Positions 47,601-60,104 of a stretch of DNA of 64,000 nt are shown here, one piece after another. This DNA comes from Mycobacterium sp. Root265. Its GTDB lineage: Bacteria; Actinomycetota; Actinomycetes; Mycobacteriales; Mycobacteriaceae. Where the stretch lies: positions 1-64,000 of the forward strand of contig NZ_LMJA01000015.1 in NCBI RefSeq assembly GCF_001428895.1. Reading direction: 5' to 3'. Numbering within the stretch: the first letter of the stretch is position 1; the number at the start of each line of letters is the position of its first letter. A program made the position numbers and the translations under genes. Below the pieces are notes generated by a model. That model did not search any database, had not been told where the DNA came from, and worked only from the letters and a program-made list of their open reading frames with translations.

Positions 47601-47985
47601 CCAGGTGGAACACCAGGCCGATGACCTCGCCGAACTCCTCGAGCACAGATTCGTCGCCGGCGATCAGGTCGGCGACATTCACCGCGACCGCGGCGACCAT
47701 GTAGAACACCAGGATCCACCAGGCGATGCTCTTGCGGGCGGCCAGCGCTGCGGCCAGCAGCGCGAGCACCACCGCCCAGGCGAAGCTGGTGTCGGGGAAG
47801 TTGAAGATGTAGTCGTTGACGAACTCCCGGGGCACCCGGATGGCAGACCGGACGATCGGGGAGATGCTCGCCACCAAGGACAGCGTGGCGATGACGCCGA
47901 CGATCCAGCCCGCGGCGGCCGGAACCCACGAGAATCCGGACGGTCGCCGGGTCGTCGACGGATGCGGGACTGTGGTGGCCGTCAT
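44647..47985 (-). CDS. lysX: bifunctional lysyl-tRNA synthetase/lysylphosphatidylglycerol synthase
   Basis: A 1112-residue two-part enzyme. Residues 1 to about 215 hold six or seven membrane helices, and about 240-600 form the MprF-type GNAT domain that transfers lysine to phosphatidylglycerol ([39 protein letters not shown]). From about 680 on comes an OB domain and a class II lysyl-tRNA synthetase with motif 2 [14 protein letters not shown] and motif 3 [15 protein letters not shown]. Lysyl-PG lowers surface charge and protects against cationic peptides; in M. tuberculosis LysX is needed for that. A little shorter than the M. tuberculosis protein. Confidence 0.95.
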   Translation of the reverse strand: MTATTVPHPSTTRRPSGFSWVPAAAGWIVGVIATLSLVASISPIVRSAIRVPREFVNDYIFNFPDTSFAWAVVLALLAAALAARKSIAWWILVFYMVAAVAVNVADLIAGDESVLEEFGEVIGLVFHLAAIGFLVLARHEFWARVRRGALFKAIGTLLAAMAVGILVGWGLLELFPGTLERDYRFGYAVNRVVAFAGVDSKVFDGQHPGVLINALLGLFGALALVVAAIVLFRSQRATNALTGQDESAIRGLLELFGKNDSLGYFATRRDKSVVFAPNGRAAVTYRVEVGVCLASGDPVGDPRSWPAAIDAWLKLCKSYGWAPGVMGASAPAAQAFRDAGLNAIELGDEAILHPDRFKLSGPDMKPVRQAVTRARRAGLTVRVRRHRELTADEMATVVGRADAWRDTETERGFSMALGRLGDPADGDCMLVEAVAAGGTGENDNDGDVVAMLSLVPWGANGVSLDVMRRSPQSPNGTIELMVSEICLQAEDLGITRISLNFAMFRSAFEQGAQLGAGPVARLWRALLVFFSRWWQLETLYRSNMKYQPEWVPRFACYEDAREVPRVGVASVIAEGFLVLPFSRRKEHTGEHVAAPKNLVDSGLLHRDGSAPDASALQQDLPADERNRLPEQVRVRMAKLKTLQDNGIDAYPVGEAPSHTVEQALATTAADVTVTVAGRILRLRDYGGVLFAALRDWSGDVQLLLDNSRLTQGTNADFTASIDLGDLIEVTGTMGLSRNGTPSLLVTRWRLIGKCLRPLPDKWKGLTDPEARVRTRYVDLAINTEARDLITARSRILHAIRETLVGKGFLEVETPILQQIHGGANARPFTTHINAYDLDLYLRIAPELYLKRLCVGGVERVFELGRAFRNEGVDFSHNPEFTLLEAYQAHADYNVWMHGCRELIQNAAEAANGAQVVMRPGPDGGLIAVDISGDWPVKTVHGAVSEALGEQIGPETGLERLRSLCDGAGVPYLMHWDTGAVVLELYERLVEGQTERPTFYKDFPTSVSPLTRPHRSIDGVAERWDLVAWGVELGTAYSELTDPVEQRKRLQEQSLLAAGGDPEAMELDEDFLQALEYAMPPTGGLGVGVDRVVMLITGRSIRETLPFPLAKPR

Positions 47986-48052
47986 AGGCCGCGAGAATAT
48001 GCCCTAAGCGGGCGAAATGGGTGTTTCTACCGACCCCGGGTGTCGGCCAGGA

Positions 48053-48412
48053 TCACCAGACCGGCCCGGTGTACTTCTCGCCGGGCCCCTGGCCGGGCTC
48101 CTCGGGCGCCGCGCTGGCCTCCCGGAACGCCAGCTGCAGACTCTTCAGACCGTCGCGCAGCGGTCCGGCATGCAGGCCCAGGTACTCCGCGGATGCGGTG
48201 ACCAGGCCGGCGAGTGCGGTGATGAGACGGCGGGCCTCGTCGAGATCGCGGTGCGGGCTGTCCTCGGGATCTTCGGAACCCAGGCCGATCTTCTCCGCCG
48301 CCGCGCTCATCAGCATCACGGCCGAGCGGGTGATCACCTCGACGGCGGGAATCTCGGCGAGCTCCCTAACCTGCGGGTCCGCGTCCGAAGGAGTTTTCTG
48401 ATCATCGGTCAT
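48053..48412 (-). CDS. DUF1844 family protein
   Basis: A 119-residue DUF1844 protein. The core [20 protein letters not shown] and [20 protein letters not shown] is typical of this small helical family, which is conserved beside infC in many actinobacteria. Its function is not known. The ATG at 48412 lies a few bases from the -10-like element of the divergent infC promoter, so the two promoters overlap. A lone gene, 67 bp upstream of lysX on the same strand. Confidence 0.85.
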   Translation of the reverse strand: MTDDQKTPSDADPQVRELAEIPAVEVITRSAVMLMSAAAEKIGLGSEDPEDSPHRDLDEARRLITALAGLVTASAEYLGLHAGPLRDGLKSLQLAFREASAAPEEPGQGPGEKYTGPVW

Positions 48413-48418
48413 GCCTGT

Positions 48419-48424
48419 TAGACT
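48419..48424 (+). promoter_or_regulatory. candidate -10 element (TAGACT) of the infC operon
   Basis: TAGACT fits the mycobacterial SigA -10 pattern TANNNT, with TTCTGA seventeen bases upstream as a weak -35. Transcription from here would give a leader of about 270 nt before infC. Visual assignment only. Confidence 0.45.
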
Positions 48425-48430
48425 TGCACG

Positions 48431-48698
48431 ATCGACCGTCCCGGCGAACGCCAGGGACAGTAAGTGGAGTCCCGCTCCCACCGCTGACCATACCGGTCCA
48501 GCGGTCCGATCACAGGCATCCGCGGATGTCCTGTTCTGCGCATGCGCAGGCGGCGAAAGCCGTGATCGGTCGGCATCGGGCCCTGCTATATGCAGGGCCT
48601 TTCTGCTCTTCGGAGCGGAATGCCGATGGTGTGGTCTCTCCCTGCTGGCCCGGCGCTCCATCACGGTCGTGGCACGAGCAGACAACGTAGGAGGCCCC
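48431..48698 (+). promoter_or_regulatory. structured 5' leader of infC-rpmI-rplT
   Basis: This stretch of about 270 nt has no long gene but several potential stems: CCGCTG/CAGCGG around 48481-48503, the perfect palindrome CTGCGCATGCGCAG at 48536-48549, and the attenuator-like hairpin at 48578-48605. In other bacteria infC-rpmI-rplT leaders carry L20-binding or attenuation structures. I saw no match to a specific known leader family, so the class is inferred from position and structure. Confidence 0.5.
48578..48605 (+). terminator. attenuator-type terminator in the infC leader
   Basis: GGCCCTGC (48579-48586) and GCAGGGCC (48592-48599) form an 8-bp GC-rich stem with the 5-nt loop TATAT, followed at once by TTTCT. 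The layout is that of an intrinsic terminator, placed about 100 nt before the infC start and inside its leader, so it probably works as an attenuator. Confidence 0.7.

Positions 48699-48709
<11 letters not shown>
48620..48709 (+). CDS. 29-codon upstream ORF overlapping the infC start
   Basis: ATG at 48620 with CGGAG four bases upstream opens a 29-codon frame ([16 protein letters not shown]...) that ends at TGA 48707-48709, eight bases inside infC. Ribosomes finishing it would sit on the infC ribosome-binding site. It could couple infC translation to leader translation. No homologue recognised; whether it is translated is unknown. Confidence 0.4.
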
Positions 48710-49331
<622 letters not shown>

Positions 49332-49354
49332 TCCACCACAAGAACTGAGGACAC

Positions 49355-49549
49355 ATGCCCAAGGCAAAGACCCACAGCGGCGCATCCAAGCGCTTCCGCG
49401 TCACCGGAAGCGGAAAGGTCGTCCGCCAGAAGGCCGGCAAGCGCCACCTTCTCGAGCACAAGGCGAGCAAGCACACCCGTCGCCTCGACGGCCGCGTCAC
49501 CGTTGCCGCCAACGACACCGCCCGCGTCAAGAAGATGCTGAACGGCTAA
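49355..49549 (+). CDS. rpmI: 50S ribosomal protein L35
   Basis: A 64-residue L35 ([20 protein letters not shown]), basic throughout, with the conserved [14 protein letters not shown] stretch. It follows infC by 23 bp and precedes rplT by 66 bp in the standard infC-rpmI-rplT order. ATG 49355 follows GAGGACAC. Confidence 0.97.
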   Translation: MPKAKTHSGASKRFRVTGSGKVVRQKAGKRHLLEHKASKHTRRLDGRVTVAANDTARVKKMLNG

Positions 49550-49559
49550 TTCGGTTGAC

Positions 49560-49573
49560 CGGCTGAAAAGCCG
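49560..49573 (+). promoter_or_regulatory. small GAAA-loop hairpin between rpmI and rplT
   Basis: CGGCT-GAAA-AGCCG, a 5-bp stem with a GNRA tetraloop, lies in the 66-nt rpmI-rplT gap. L20 binds structured sites in its own mRNA in other bacteria; this could be part of such a site or just a processing or spacer element. Confidence 0.35.
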
Positions 49574-49615
49574 CTATTCCCTCCAGACTTTCCCCGCAAG
49601 AATAGGAACACTCCC

Positions 49616-50005
49616 ATGGCACGCGTGAAGCGCGCAGTCAACGCTCAGAAGAAGCGGCGCACAGTACTCAAGGCTTCCAAGGGCTACCGCGGCCAGCGGT
49701 CGCGCCTCTACCGCAAGGCCAAAGAGCAGCAGCTGCACTCCTTGACCTACGCCTACCGGGACCGCAAGGCCCGCAAGGGCGATTTCCGCAAGCTGTGGAT
49801 CTCCCGGATCAACGCTGCGGCCCGCGCCAACGGCGTCACCTACAACCGCCTGATCCAGGGTCTGAAGCTGGCCGGCGTCGAGGTGGACCGCAAGAACCTG
49901 TCGGAGATCGCGATCAGCGATCCCGCCGCGTTCACCGCTCTGGTCGAGGTTGCCAAGGCAGCACTGCCCGAGGATGTCAACGCGCCGTCGGGCGAAGCCG
50001 CCTGA
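49616..50005 (+). CDS. rplT: 50S ribosomal protein L20
   Basis: A 129-residue L20 ([49 protein letters not shown]), an early-binding assembly protein of the 50S subunit and, in other bacteria, the autoregulator of this operon. ATG 49616 has AATAGGAA upstream. Its stop TGA at 50003-50005 overlaps the apparent tsnR start. Confidence 0.97.
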   Translation: MARVKRAVNAQKKRRTVLKASKGYRGQRSRLYRKAKEQQLHSLTYAYRDRKARKGDFRKLWISRINAAARANGVTYNRLIQGLKLAGVEVDRKNLSEIAISDPAAFTALVEVAKAALPEDVNAPSGEAA

Positions 50006-50775
50006 CACCCCTCACCGAGAAGTCCAATCGGGTAGCTGCGGCCATCAAACTGCAGCGTCCCGCCGGACGTCGTCACGCCGCACGCTTCCTCGCCGAAGGT
50101 CCCAACCTGGTCGAGGCAGCGTTGCGGCGTGGTCTCGTTGAAGAGGTCTTCGTCACCGAGGACGCACACGCCCGTTTCGCGGATCTGCTCGCGGACACCC
50201 CGGTGCACGAAGTAACGGTGCGAGCCGCGGAGGCATTGTCGGACACCGTGACTCCGGTCGGGCTGATCGCGGTCTGCGAGATTCCCGAGGTGTCGCTGTC
50301 CGAGGTGCTGGACGCACCGCGGCTGGTGGCCGTCGCGGTCGAGACCTCCGATCCCGGCAATGCGGGCACGCTGATCCGGCTCGCGGACGCCATGGGTGCC
50401 GATGCGCTGATCCTTGCCGGCGACAGCGTCGACCCCTATAACCCGAAATGCCTGCGGGCCTCCGCGGGCAGCATCTTCGGGCTGCCGGTCGTCCAGGTCC
50501 CGGACACTCTCGCACTCCTTGCCACCCTGCGGGATGCGGGTCTGCAGGTGCTGGCGACCACGCTGGACGGCTCGACACCGCTACCGTCGGTCGACCTGAG
50601 TGTGCCCACCGCATGGCTGTTGGGTTCGGAGGCGCACGGTCTGGCGCCCGATACCGCCGCGGCCGCCGACGCGCAGGTGACCATCCCCATGCGCGGCAGC
50701 GCCGAGAGCCTCAATGTGGCTGCTGCGGCAGCCATCTGCCTCTATGCGAGCGCTCGGGCCCAGTCAGGCCAGTAG
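50002..50775 (+). CDS. tsnR: TrmH/SpoU-family RNA 2'-O-methyltransferase, apparent CTG start
   Basis: A SpoU-family rRNA/tRNA ribose methyltransferase. The RNA-binding N-domain ([20 protein letters not shown]) and the knotted SAM domain with motif 1 [19 protein letters not shown], motif 2 [10 protein letters not shown] and motif 3 [15 protein letters not shown] are complete. The M. tuberculosis counterpart is Rv1644. No ATG, GTG or TTG precedes the N-domain in frame after the rplT gene body; the CTG at 50002-50004 overlaps the rplT stop (CTGA) and yields [14 protein letters not shown], close to the expected N-terminus. The first canonical in-frame codon (TTG 50122) would remove 40 residues. 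The 3' end overlaps a convergent gene by 12 bp. Confidence 0.88.
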   Translation: MTPLTEKSNRVAAAIKLQRPAGRRHAARFLAEGPNLVEAALRRGLVEEVFVTEDAHARFADLLADTPVHEVTVRAAEALSDTVTPVGLIAVCEIPEVSLSEVLDAPRLVAVAVETSDPGNAGTLIRLADAMGADALILAGDSVDPYNPKCLRASAGSIFGLPVVQVPDTLALLATLRDAGLQVLATTLDGSTPLPSVDLSVPTAWLLGSEAHGLAPDTAAAADAQVTIPMRGSAESLNVAAAAAICLYASARAQSGQ

Positions 50776-51999
50776 TCCCCGCGCCACGTGCGTGATCTGC
50801 ACCTCGTTGCTTCCGGCGTAGATCATCAGCGATTTGGCGTCGCGGGCCAGCTGCTCCACCCGGTATTCGGTCATATAGCCGTTGCCGCCGAAGAGTTGCA
50901 CGGCCTCCATGGCCACATCGGTGGCCGCCTGGGAGCAGTACCACTTGATCGCCGAGGCTTCGGCCAGCGAGATCGCCGACCCGGTCTGCGAGGACTCGAT
51001 GACCCGGAACAGCATGTTGCGCACGTTCATCCGGGCCACTTCCATGTTGGCCAACTTGAGCTGGATCAACTGGAACTGACCGATCTCCTTGCCCCACAGC
51101 ACCCGGGTCTTGGCGTAGTCGACCGATAACCGCAGACATTCCTCGATGACACCGAGGGACATCGCGGCCACCCCGATCCGTTCGGCGGAGAAGCTCGACC
51201 GGGCGCTGTCCCGTCCGTCCCCGGAGGCGTTGTTCTCGGTCTCGCCTAGCAGCCGGTCACGGCCCAGCCGGACGTTGTTGAAGAACAGTTCGCCGGTGCG
51301 TGAACTGTGAATGCCCATCTTGTGGAACGGTTTCGACTGCACGAAGCCGTCCATGCCGCGGTCCAGGACGAACGTCAGCACCTTGCGGTCGCGCTTGTCG
51401 ACACCTGGCTCATCGAGTTTGGCGTACACGACCACCACGTCCGCGTCGGGTCCGTTGGTGATGAACGTCTTCTGCCCGTTGAGCAGGTAGTCATCTCCGT
51501 CACGGGTGACATAGGACTTCATGCCACCGAATGCATCCGAACCGGAATCCGGTTCGGTGATCGCCCAGGCGCCGATCTTCTCGTAGGTCACCAGGCCGGG
51601 CAGCCAACGTTCCTGCTGAGCCAGGGTGCCGCGGCTCTGGATGGTGGGGACCGTGAGGCCCAGGCTGACACCCATTCCGGTGACCAGACCCATCGACACC
51701 CGGCACAGCTCGCTGATCAGGACGAAGCCCATCCCGGCCTGGTCGGGCCCGCCGCCGAACATGCCGCCGGAAGACTTGGATTCCTTGGCCGGTGCACCGT
51801 CGCGCAGCTTGGACAGCCTGCGCTCCAATGACTCTCGCGCCATGGCGTCGATACCGAACGCGCTGAACAGCTTGCGCACGATGGGGTAGGGCTCCATATC
51901 GCCGCTCTCCAGCGCGTCGATGTGCGGCCGGATCTCCTTGTCGACGAACTCGCGCACGGCGTCGCGGACGGCGATGTCGACGTCAGACCATTCCAGCAT
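50764..51999 (-). CDS. acyl-CoA dehydrogenase
   Basis: A 411-residue acyl-CoA dehydrogenase. WAITEPDSGSDAFGGMKSYV and the following LLNGQKTFITNGPDADV, then QLFGGNGYMTEYRVEQLARD and [18 protein letters not shown], are the standard FAD and substrate blocks; the glutamate after GSN would be the catalytic base in many members. ATG 51999 lies 4 bp after the stop of the DUF2236 gene, so they are one operon, perhaps governed by the palindrome at 53096. Substrate unknown. Confidence 0.9.
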   Translation of the reverse strand: MLEWSDVDIAVRDAVREFVDKEIRPHIDALESGDMEPYPIVRKLFSAFGIDAMARESLERRLSKLRDGAPAKESKSSGGMFGGGPDQAGMGFVLISELCRVSMGLVTGMGVSLGLTVPTIQSRGTLAQQERWLPGLVTYEKIGAWAITEPDSGSDAFGGMKSYVTRDGDDYLLNGQKTFITNGPDADVVVVYAKLDEPGVDKRDRKVLTFVLDRGMDGFVQSKPFHKMGIHSSRTGELFFNNVRLGRDRLLGETENNASGDGRDSARSSFSAERIGVAAMSLGVIEECLRLSVDYAKTRVLWGKEIGQFQLIQLKLANMEVARMNVRNMLFRVIESSQTGSAISLAEASAIKWYCSQAATDVAMEAVQLFGGNGYMTEYRVEQLARDAKSLMIYAGSNEVQITHVARGLLA

Positions 52000-52003
52000 C
52001 GTG

Positions 52004-53044
52004 TCAGGCGACCTTTCGTTTGGCTGCTGCCGGCCGCAGTCCGGCCAGCGAGAAGGTGGTGTGGACCAGGGAGCCCGCACGGTCCAGCAGCGATTTCTGT
52101 CTGGGCTGATAGTGCATCGGCAGGCCCTTGCGGTCCGGCGGTGGGGCCATGAAACCGGGCGCCTCGACCAGCGGCGCGTCCTCGGGGATGCTCCCGGAGG
52201 CGCGACGATAGGCCGAGACCGCCCGCGGGTGCAGCCGGATCTCGTCGGGCACCACGGTGAACGCCAGCTCGACGGCCTTGCCGAACAGCCGCAGCAGGAT
52301 CTCGTCGCCGGGTGTCCAGCGCATCCCGGCCTTCTCGCGCACCGGTGCGTCGAAGATTCCGGCGGCCACCCAGCGCTGTGCGCCGACCATCGGCTTGAAC
52401 AGCTGATCCCACACGCCGGTCGGCATCAGCACGAACCACGGCTTCGGGATACGGATGGTGAAGATGTCCAGGGTGGCGCGATTGATCTCCAACTCCTCGC
52501 GGCACGTGTGATCCCAGTAGACCAGGAACTCCTCCCAGCTGTCCGGCACCGGTCGCATGCTCATGCCGTACATCCGGTACCACTGCACATGCTCGTCGAA
52601 CAGCTGATGCTTTTCGGCCTCGGTGAGCCCGCCGCAAAAATAGTCGGCCGTCTTGATGATCAGCATGAAGAAGGTGGCGTGGGCCCAGTAGAAGGTCTCG
52701 GGATTGAGCGCGTGGTAGCGCCGGCCCTGCCCGTCGACACCCTTGATGCCGTGGTGGAAACCCTTGATCTGGGCGCCGGTGTCGGCGGCACGATCACCGT
52801 CGTAGACAACACCCATGATCGGATAGACCGACCGGGCCACCCGCTGCAGCGGCTCGCGCAGCAGGATCGAGTGGTCCTCGACGCCGGCGCCGAGCTCCGG
52901 ATACATGTTCTGGATCGCGCCGATCCAGACGCCCAGCAGGCCGGTGCGCAGATCGCCGAAATACTTCCAGGTCAGCGAATCGGGCCCGAGGGGGATCGCC
53001 GCCCGCTCGATCGACGGCGGGGGATCGTTTGATGCAGCAGTCAT
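52004..53044 (-). CDS. DUF2236/MpaB-family oxygenase-like protein
   Basis: A 346-residue DUF2236 protein, related to the latex-clearing and MpaB oxygenases that use a haem or iron centre. HALNPETFYWAHATFF, VQWYRMYGMSMRPVPDSW and the DHTCREELEIN block are typical. It sits where Rv1645c does after tsnR. It is the first gene of an operon with the acyl-CoA dehydrogenase, suggesting a lipid or isoprenoid-like substrate, which is inference. Confidence 0.85.
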   Translation of the reverse strand: MTAASNDPPPSIERAAIPLGPDSLTWKYFGDLRTGLLGVWIGAIQNMYPELGAGVEDHSILLREPLQRVARSVYPIMGVVYDGDRAADTGAQIKGFHHGIKGVDGQGRRYHALNPETFYWAHATFFMLIIKTADYFCGGLTEAEKHQLFDEHVQWYRMYGMSMRPVPDSWEEFLVYWDHTCREELEINRATLDIFTIRIPKPWFVLMPTGVWDQLFKPMVGAQRWVAAGIFDAPVREKAGMRWTPGDEILLRLFGKAVELAFTVVPDEIRLHPRAVSAYRRASGSIPEDAPLVEAPGFMAPPPDRKGLPMHYQPRQKSLLDRAGSLVHTTFSLAGLRPAAAKRKVA

Positions 53045-53095
53045 GGCGTCCTCGTCGAGCCTTGAAAACTACGGATGTCTGGCCACCATATGCGT

Positions 53096-53111
53096 GACAA
53101 CATGTGTTGTC
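53096..53111. promoter_or_regulatory. palindrome GACAACA-N2-TGTTGTC, TetR-type operator
   Basis: A perfect 7+2+7 inverted repeat 52 bp upstream of the DUF2236 ATG and 156 bp upstream of the cyclase gene. Size and symmetry suit a TetR dimer. No TetR gene is adjacent, so the regulator must be elsewhere. Confidence 0.55.
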
Positions 53112-53266
53112 TATACAGCCCGGCGGTGTGGCGCGGCGCCGTTACGTGTCGGCGATGAAGCCTCCATGCGCGCGTGACCTGCATCTTCATTCAGCCAGTG
53201 GCGATGTGAGCAACGTCTAGGGCGGACGTCGTTGCCGGGGTCAGAACAGCCGCTTAGGGTTGCGTT

Positions 53267-54172
53267 GTGGATGTCGAATCGTTCGAAGAACGATCCGGCG
53301 GTACCGGGGAAATCGAGCGCTCCGAGGCGCCGTACCGTCAACCAGGACCCCTGGGGTGGCTCACCGCCACAAATCACAACGCCAACGTCATCGCCATGAT
53401 CAGACGCGCGCGGCGAGCCCTGCCCGGCGACCCGGAGTTCGGGGACCCGCTGTCGGCCGCCGGCGAGGGCGGTCCGCGCGCTGCCGCCCGGGCCGCCGAT
53501 CGGCTGCTCGAGCGGGAAGCCGTGTCCCGCGAAGTCAGTCTCGGCGCCCTGCAGGTCTGGCAGGCGCTCACCGAACGCGTCTCGGGCCGGCCCGCGAACC
53601 GGGAGATGACCTTGGTGTTCACCGACCTGGTCGGCTTCTCCGCCTGGTCCCTGAACGCCGGTGACGATGCCACCCTGCGGCTCCTGCGTCGTGTCGCGCA
53701 GGTGATGGAACCTCCGCTGCTGGCCGAGGGTGGCCACATCGTCAAGCGGATGGGTGACGGCGCCATGGCGGTGTTCCGTGACCCGGAGACCGCGGTGCGC
53801 GCAGTGCTGACCGCCCTGGAGGCGGTCGGCACGGTCGAGGTGGACGGGTACACCCCACGCATGCGGGCCGGTATCCACACCGGCCACCCCCAGCGGATCG
53901 GCTCGGACTGGCTCGGCGTCGACGTCAACATCGCCGCCCGGGTGATGGAACGCGCCACCAGGGGCGGCCTGGTCATCTCCCACCCGACCTTGGAGCGCAT
54001 CACCGAGAACGGTGATCTGGCAGCGCTCGGGGTGACGGTGAAGAAGGTGCGCAAGCAGCTGTTCGCGGCCAAGCCCAGTGGGGTGCCCGAAGATCTGCAG
54101 ATGTTCTGGGTCAAGCCGATTCCGCAGGTCGGTGGCGCCGGCCGGTTCGACGAGGATGCCGAGGGTGCGTGA
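53267..54172 (+). CDS. class III adenylate cyclase
   Basis: A 301-residue soluble cyclase. After an N-terminal helical region of about 110 residues, the class III catalytic domain shows metal ligands Asp120 (VFTDLVGFSAW) and Asp164 (KRMGDGAMAVF), Lys160 in the same motif, and transition-state residues Asn221 and Arg225 (VNIAARV). All catalytic positions appear filled, so it should make cAMP. It corresponds to Rv1647, which has reported adenylate cyclase activity. The GTG start lies 36 bp after no other gene; pheS begins 36 bp downstream. Confidence 0.9.
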   Translation: MDVESFEERSGGTGEIERSEAPYRQPGPLGWLTATNHNANVIAMIRRARRALPGDPEFGDPLSAAGEGGPRAAARAADRLLEREAVSREVSLGALQVWQALTERVSGRPANREMTLVFTDLVGFSAWSLNAGDDATLRLLRRVAQVMEPPLLAEGGHIVKRMGDGAMAVFRDPETAVRAVLTALEAVGTVEVDGYTPRMRAGIHTGHPQRIGSDWLGVDVNIAARVMERATRGGLVISHPTLERITENGDLAALGVTVKKVRKQLFAAKPSGVPEDLQMFWVKPIPQVGGAGRFDEDAEGA

Positions 54173-55239
<1,067 letters not shown>

Positions 55240-55240
<1 letters not shown>

Positions 55241-57726
55241 TGCGCGTTCCCTACAGCTGGTTGCGCGACACCGTCCGGGCGGGTGCGCCGGGCTGGGATA
55301 TGTCGGTCTCCGACCTCGAACAGACGCTCATCCGCATCGGCCACGAGGTCGAGGAGATCATCCCGGTCGGTCCCGTCACCGGCCCGTTGACTGTCGGCCG
55401 GGTCGCCGAGATCGAGGAACTCACCGAGTTCAAGAAGCCCATCCGGGCCTGCAAGGTCGACGTGGGCGAGTCGGAGCCTCGCGATATCGTCTGCGGCGCA
55501 AGCAACTTCGCCGTCGGCGATCTCGTCGTGGTGGCCTTGCCCGGCACCGTCCTGCCCGGTGATTTCACCATCGCCAAGCGCAAGACCTACGGTCGCACCT
55601 CGGACGGGATGATCTGTTCGGCATCCGAACTGAACCTCGGTGGCGACCATTCCGGGATCCTGGTGCTGCCGCCGGGCACCGCCGAACCGGGTGCCTCGGC
55701 CATCGACGTCGTCGGCCTCGACGATGTGGTGTTCAACCTCGCGATCACCCCGGACCGTGGTTACTGCCTGTCGATGCGCGGTATGGCGCGCGAGATCGCC
55801 TGTGCCACCGACCTGGAGTTCGTCGATCCCGCCGATATCCCGCCGCTGCCCGTCGAGGGTGAGGCGTGGCCAGTGGTCGTGCAGCCCGGTACCGGTGTGC
55901 TGCGATTCGGGCTGCGTCCGGTCACGGGTATCGACCCGTCCGCGGTCTCACCGTGGTGGCTGCAGCGTCGGCTGCTGCTGTCCGGTATCCGTGCCATCTC
56001 GCCCGCGGTCGACGTCACCAACTATGTGATGCTCGAGCTCGGTCACCCCATGCACGCACACGATCGGTCGCTGATCACCGGCCCGTTCAACGTGCGGTTC
56101 GCCGAGGCGGGGGAGAAGGTCACCACTCTCGACGACGTCACCCGCACCCTCAACGACGGCGACGTGCTGATCGTCGACGATGTCGCGACCGCGGCGATCG
56201 GCGGCGTCATGGGCGCGGGCACCACCGAGGTCCGCGATTCCACCACCGACGTGCTGCTGGAGGCCGCGGTATGGGATCCGGCGGCAGTGTCACGCACCCA
56301 GCGCAGGCTGCGGCTGGCCAGCGAGGCCGGTCGCCGCTACGAGCGCACCGTCGACCCGGCCATCTCGGTGGCCGCCCTGGATTACTGCGCCACCCTGCTC
56401 GCCGAGATCGCCGGTGGCACCGTCGATCCCACCCTGACCGACTGGCGGGGTGACCCGCCGCGCGAGGACTGGTCCCCGCCGGCGGTGAGCATGCCCGTGG
56501 ATCTGCCGGATCGCGTTGCGGGCGTGAGCTACCCGGCCGGCGTCGCGGCGCGACGGCTCGCCCAGATCGGCGCTGTGGTCACCGAGACCGACGCCCAGAT
56601 CACCGCCGTACCGCCGAGTTGGCGCACCGACCTTCGTGAACCCGCGGATCTGGTCGAAGAGGTGCTGCGCCTGGAGGGCCTGGACGCCATTCCGTCGGTG
56701 CTGCCGCTGGCGCCCCCCGGGCGCGGCCTGACTCCGGTGCAGAAGCGCCGCCGTGCCCTCGGCAAATCGTTGGCGCTCAACGGTTATGTCGAGGTGCTGC
56801 CGACGCCGTTCCTGCCGGCCGGGGTGTTCGACACCTGGGGGCTGCCCGCCGATGACCCGCGTCGCTCCGTCGTGACGGTGCTCAACCCGCTGGAGAACGA
56901 CCGGCCGCACCTGGCCAGCACCCTGCTGCCGGGGCTGCTGGAGGCGTTGTCACGCAACGTGTCCCGCGGCGCGGTGGATACCGCCCTGTTCGCCATCGCG
57001 GACGTCGCGCTGGCCACCCCGCAGACCCGCGCGGTGGAACGCATCCCGACCGACCGCCGTCCCACCGCCGACGAGATCGCGGGGCTGGACGGGTCGTTGC
57101 CGAGTCAGCCCGAGCATGTCGCGGTGGTCCTGACCGGTCTGCGCGAGCCCGCCGGGCCGTGGGGCCCGGGCCGGCCGGTGCAGGCCGCCGATGCCTTCGA
57201 GGCCGTCCAGGTGATCAGTCGTGCGGTCGGGGTGGAGTTCACGTTGCGCGCCGCCCAGGAACTGCCGTGGCACCCCGGCCGGTGCGCCGAGGTTCTCATC
57301 GGCGACCTGACCATCGGCTACGCCGGACAGTTGCATCCCGCGGTCATCGAAAGGGCGGGTCTGCCGGCCGGTACCTGCGCGGTGGAACTGGACCTCGACG
57401 CCATCCCGATCGTGGAACGCCTGCCCGCACCCGCGGTCTCGCCCTTCCCTGCGGTGTTCCAGGACATCAGCCTCACCGTCGCCGAGGACGTCGCCGCCGC
57501 TGCGGTGGTCGACGCGGTGCGCGACGGTGCCGGCGAGCTGCTGGAGGACGTCCGGTTGTTCGACGTGTACACCGGTCCGCAGATCGGGGAGGGGCGCAAG
57601 TCGCTGACCCTGGCGCTGCGCTTCCGCGCCACCGACCGGACCCTCACCGAGGACGAGGCCAGCGCATCGCGCGAGGCTGCGGTGGCCGCCGCGGTCGAAC
57701 GGGTGGGAGCGGTGCAGCGCGCCTGA
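55240..57726 (+). CDS. pheT: phenylalanyl-tRNA synthetase beta subunit
   Basis: An 828-residue PheRS beta subunit. The N-terminal tRNA-binding OB domain ([22 protein letters not shown]) is followed by the B3/B4 editing region ([17 protein letters not shown]), B5, the catalytic-like core and a C-terminal ferredoxin-fold anticodon-binding domain ([20 protein letters not shown]). It edits Tyr-tRNA-Phe and supports the PheS active site. Translationally coupled to pheS by a one-base overlap. A large inverted repeat follows the stop. Confidence 0.97.
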
Positions 57727-57735
57727 TTAGGTCCC

Positions 57736-57795
57736 GCGAGCAGACGCAAATGGCCTCGAAAACAGGGCAGAGAGCGGCCATTTATGTCTGCTCGC
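57736..57795. repeat. large intergenic inverted repeat after pheT
   Basis: GCGAGCAGACGCAAATGGCC and its near-complement (57776-57795) form a 20-bp stem with one C-A mismatch and one G-U pair around a 20-nt loop. It starts 9 bp past the pheT stop and ends about 20 bp before the ARG boxes, with no T-run. It can end pheST transcription, but its length and the GAGCAGACGCAAA word suggest a dispersed mycobacterial palindromic element. Confidence 0.75.
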
Positions 57796-57814
57796 CGCCC
57801 CGTAAACTAATGGG

Positions 57815-60100
<2,286 letters not shown>

Positions 60101-60104
<4 letters not shown>

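Noticed and set aside
44647-47985. Possible fusion or frameshift artefact in the 1112-residue LysX
   Set aside because: The MprF-plus-LysRS fusion is the normal LysX layout in mycobacteria and both halves have intact motifs.
48411-48698. In-frame extension of infC to 48411
   Set aside because: It passes through the leader hairpin and palindromes, and IF-3 homologues begin at the ATC position.
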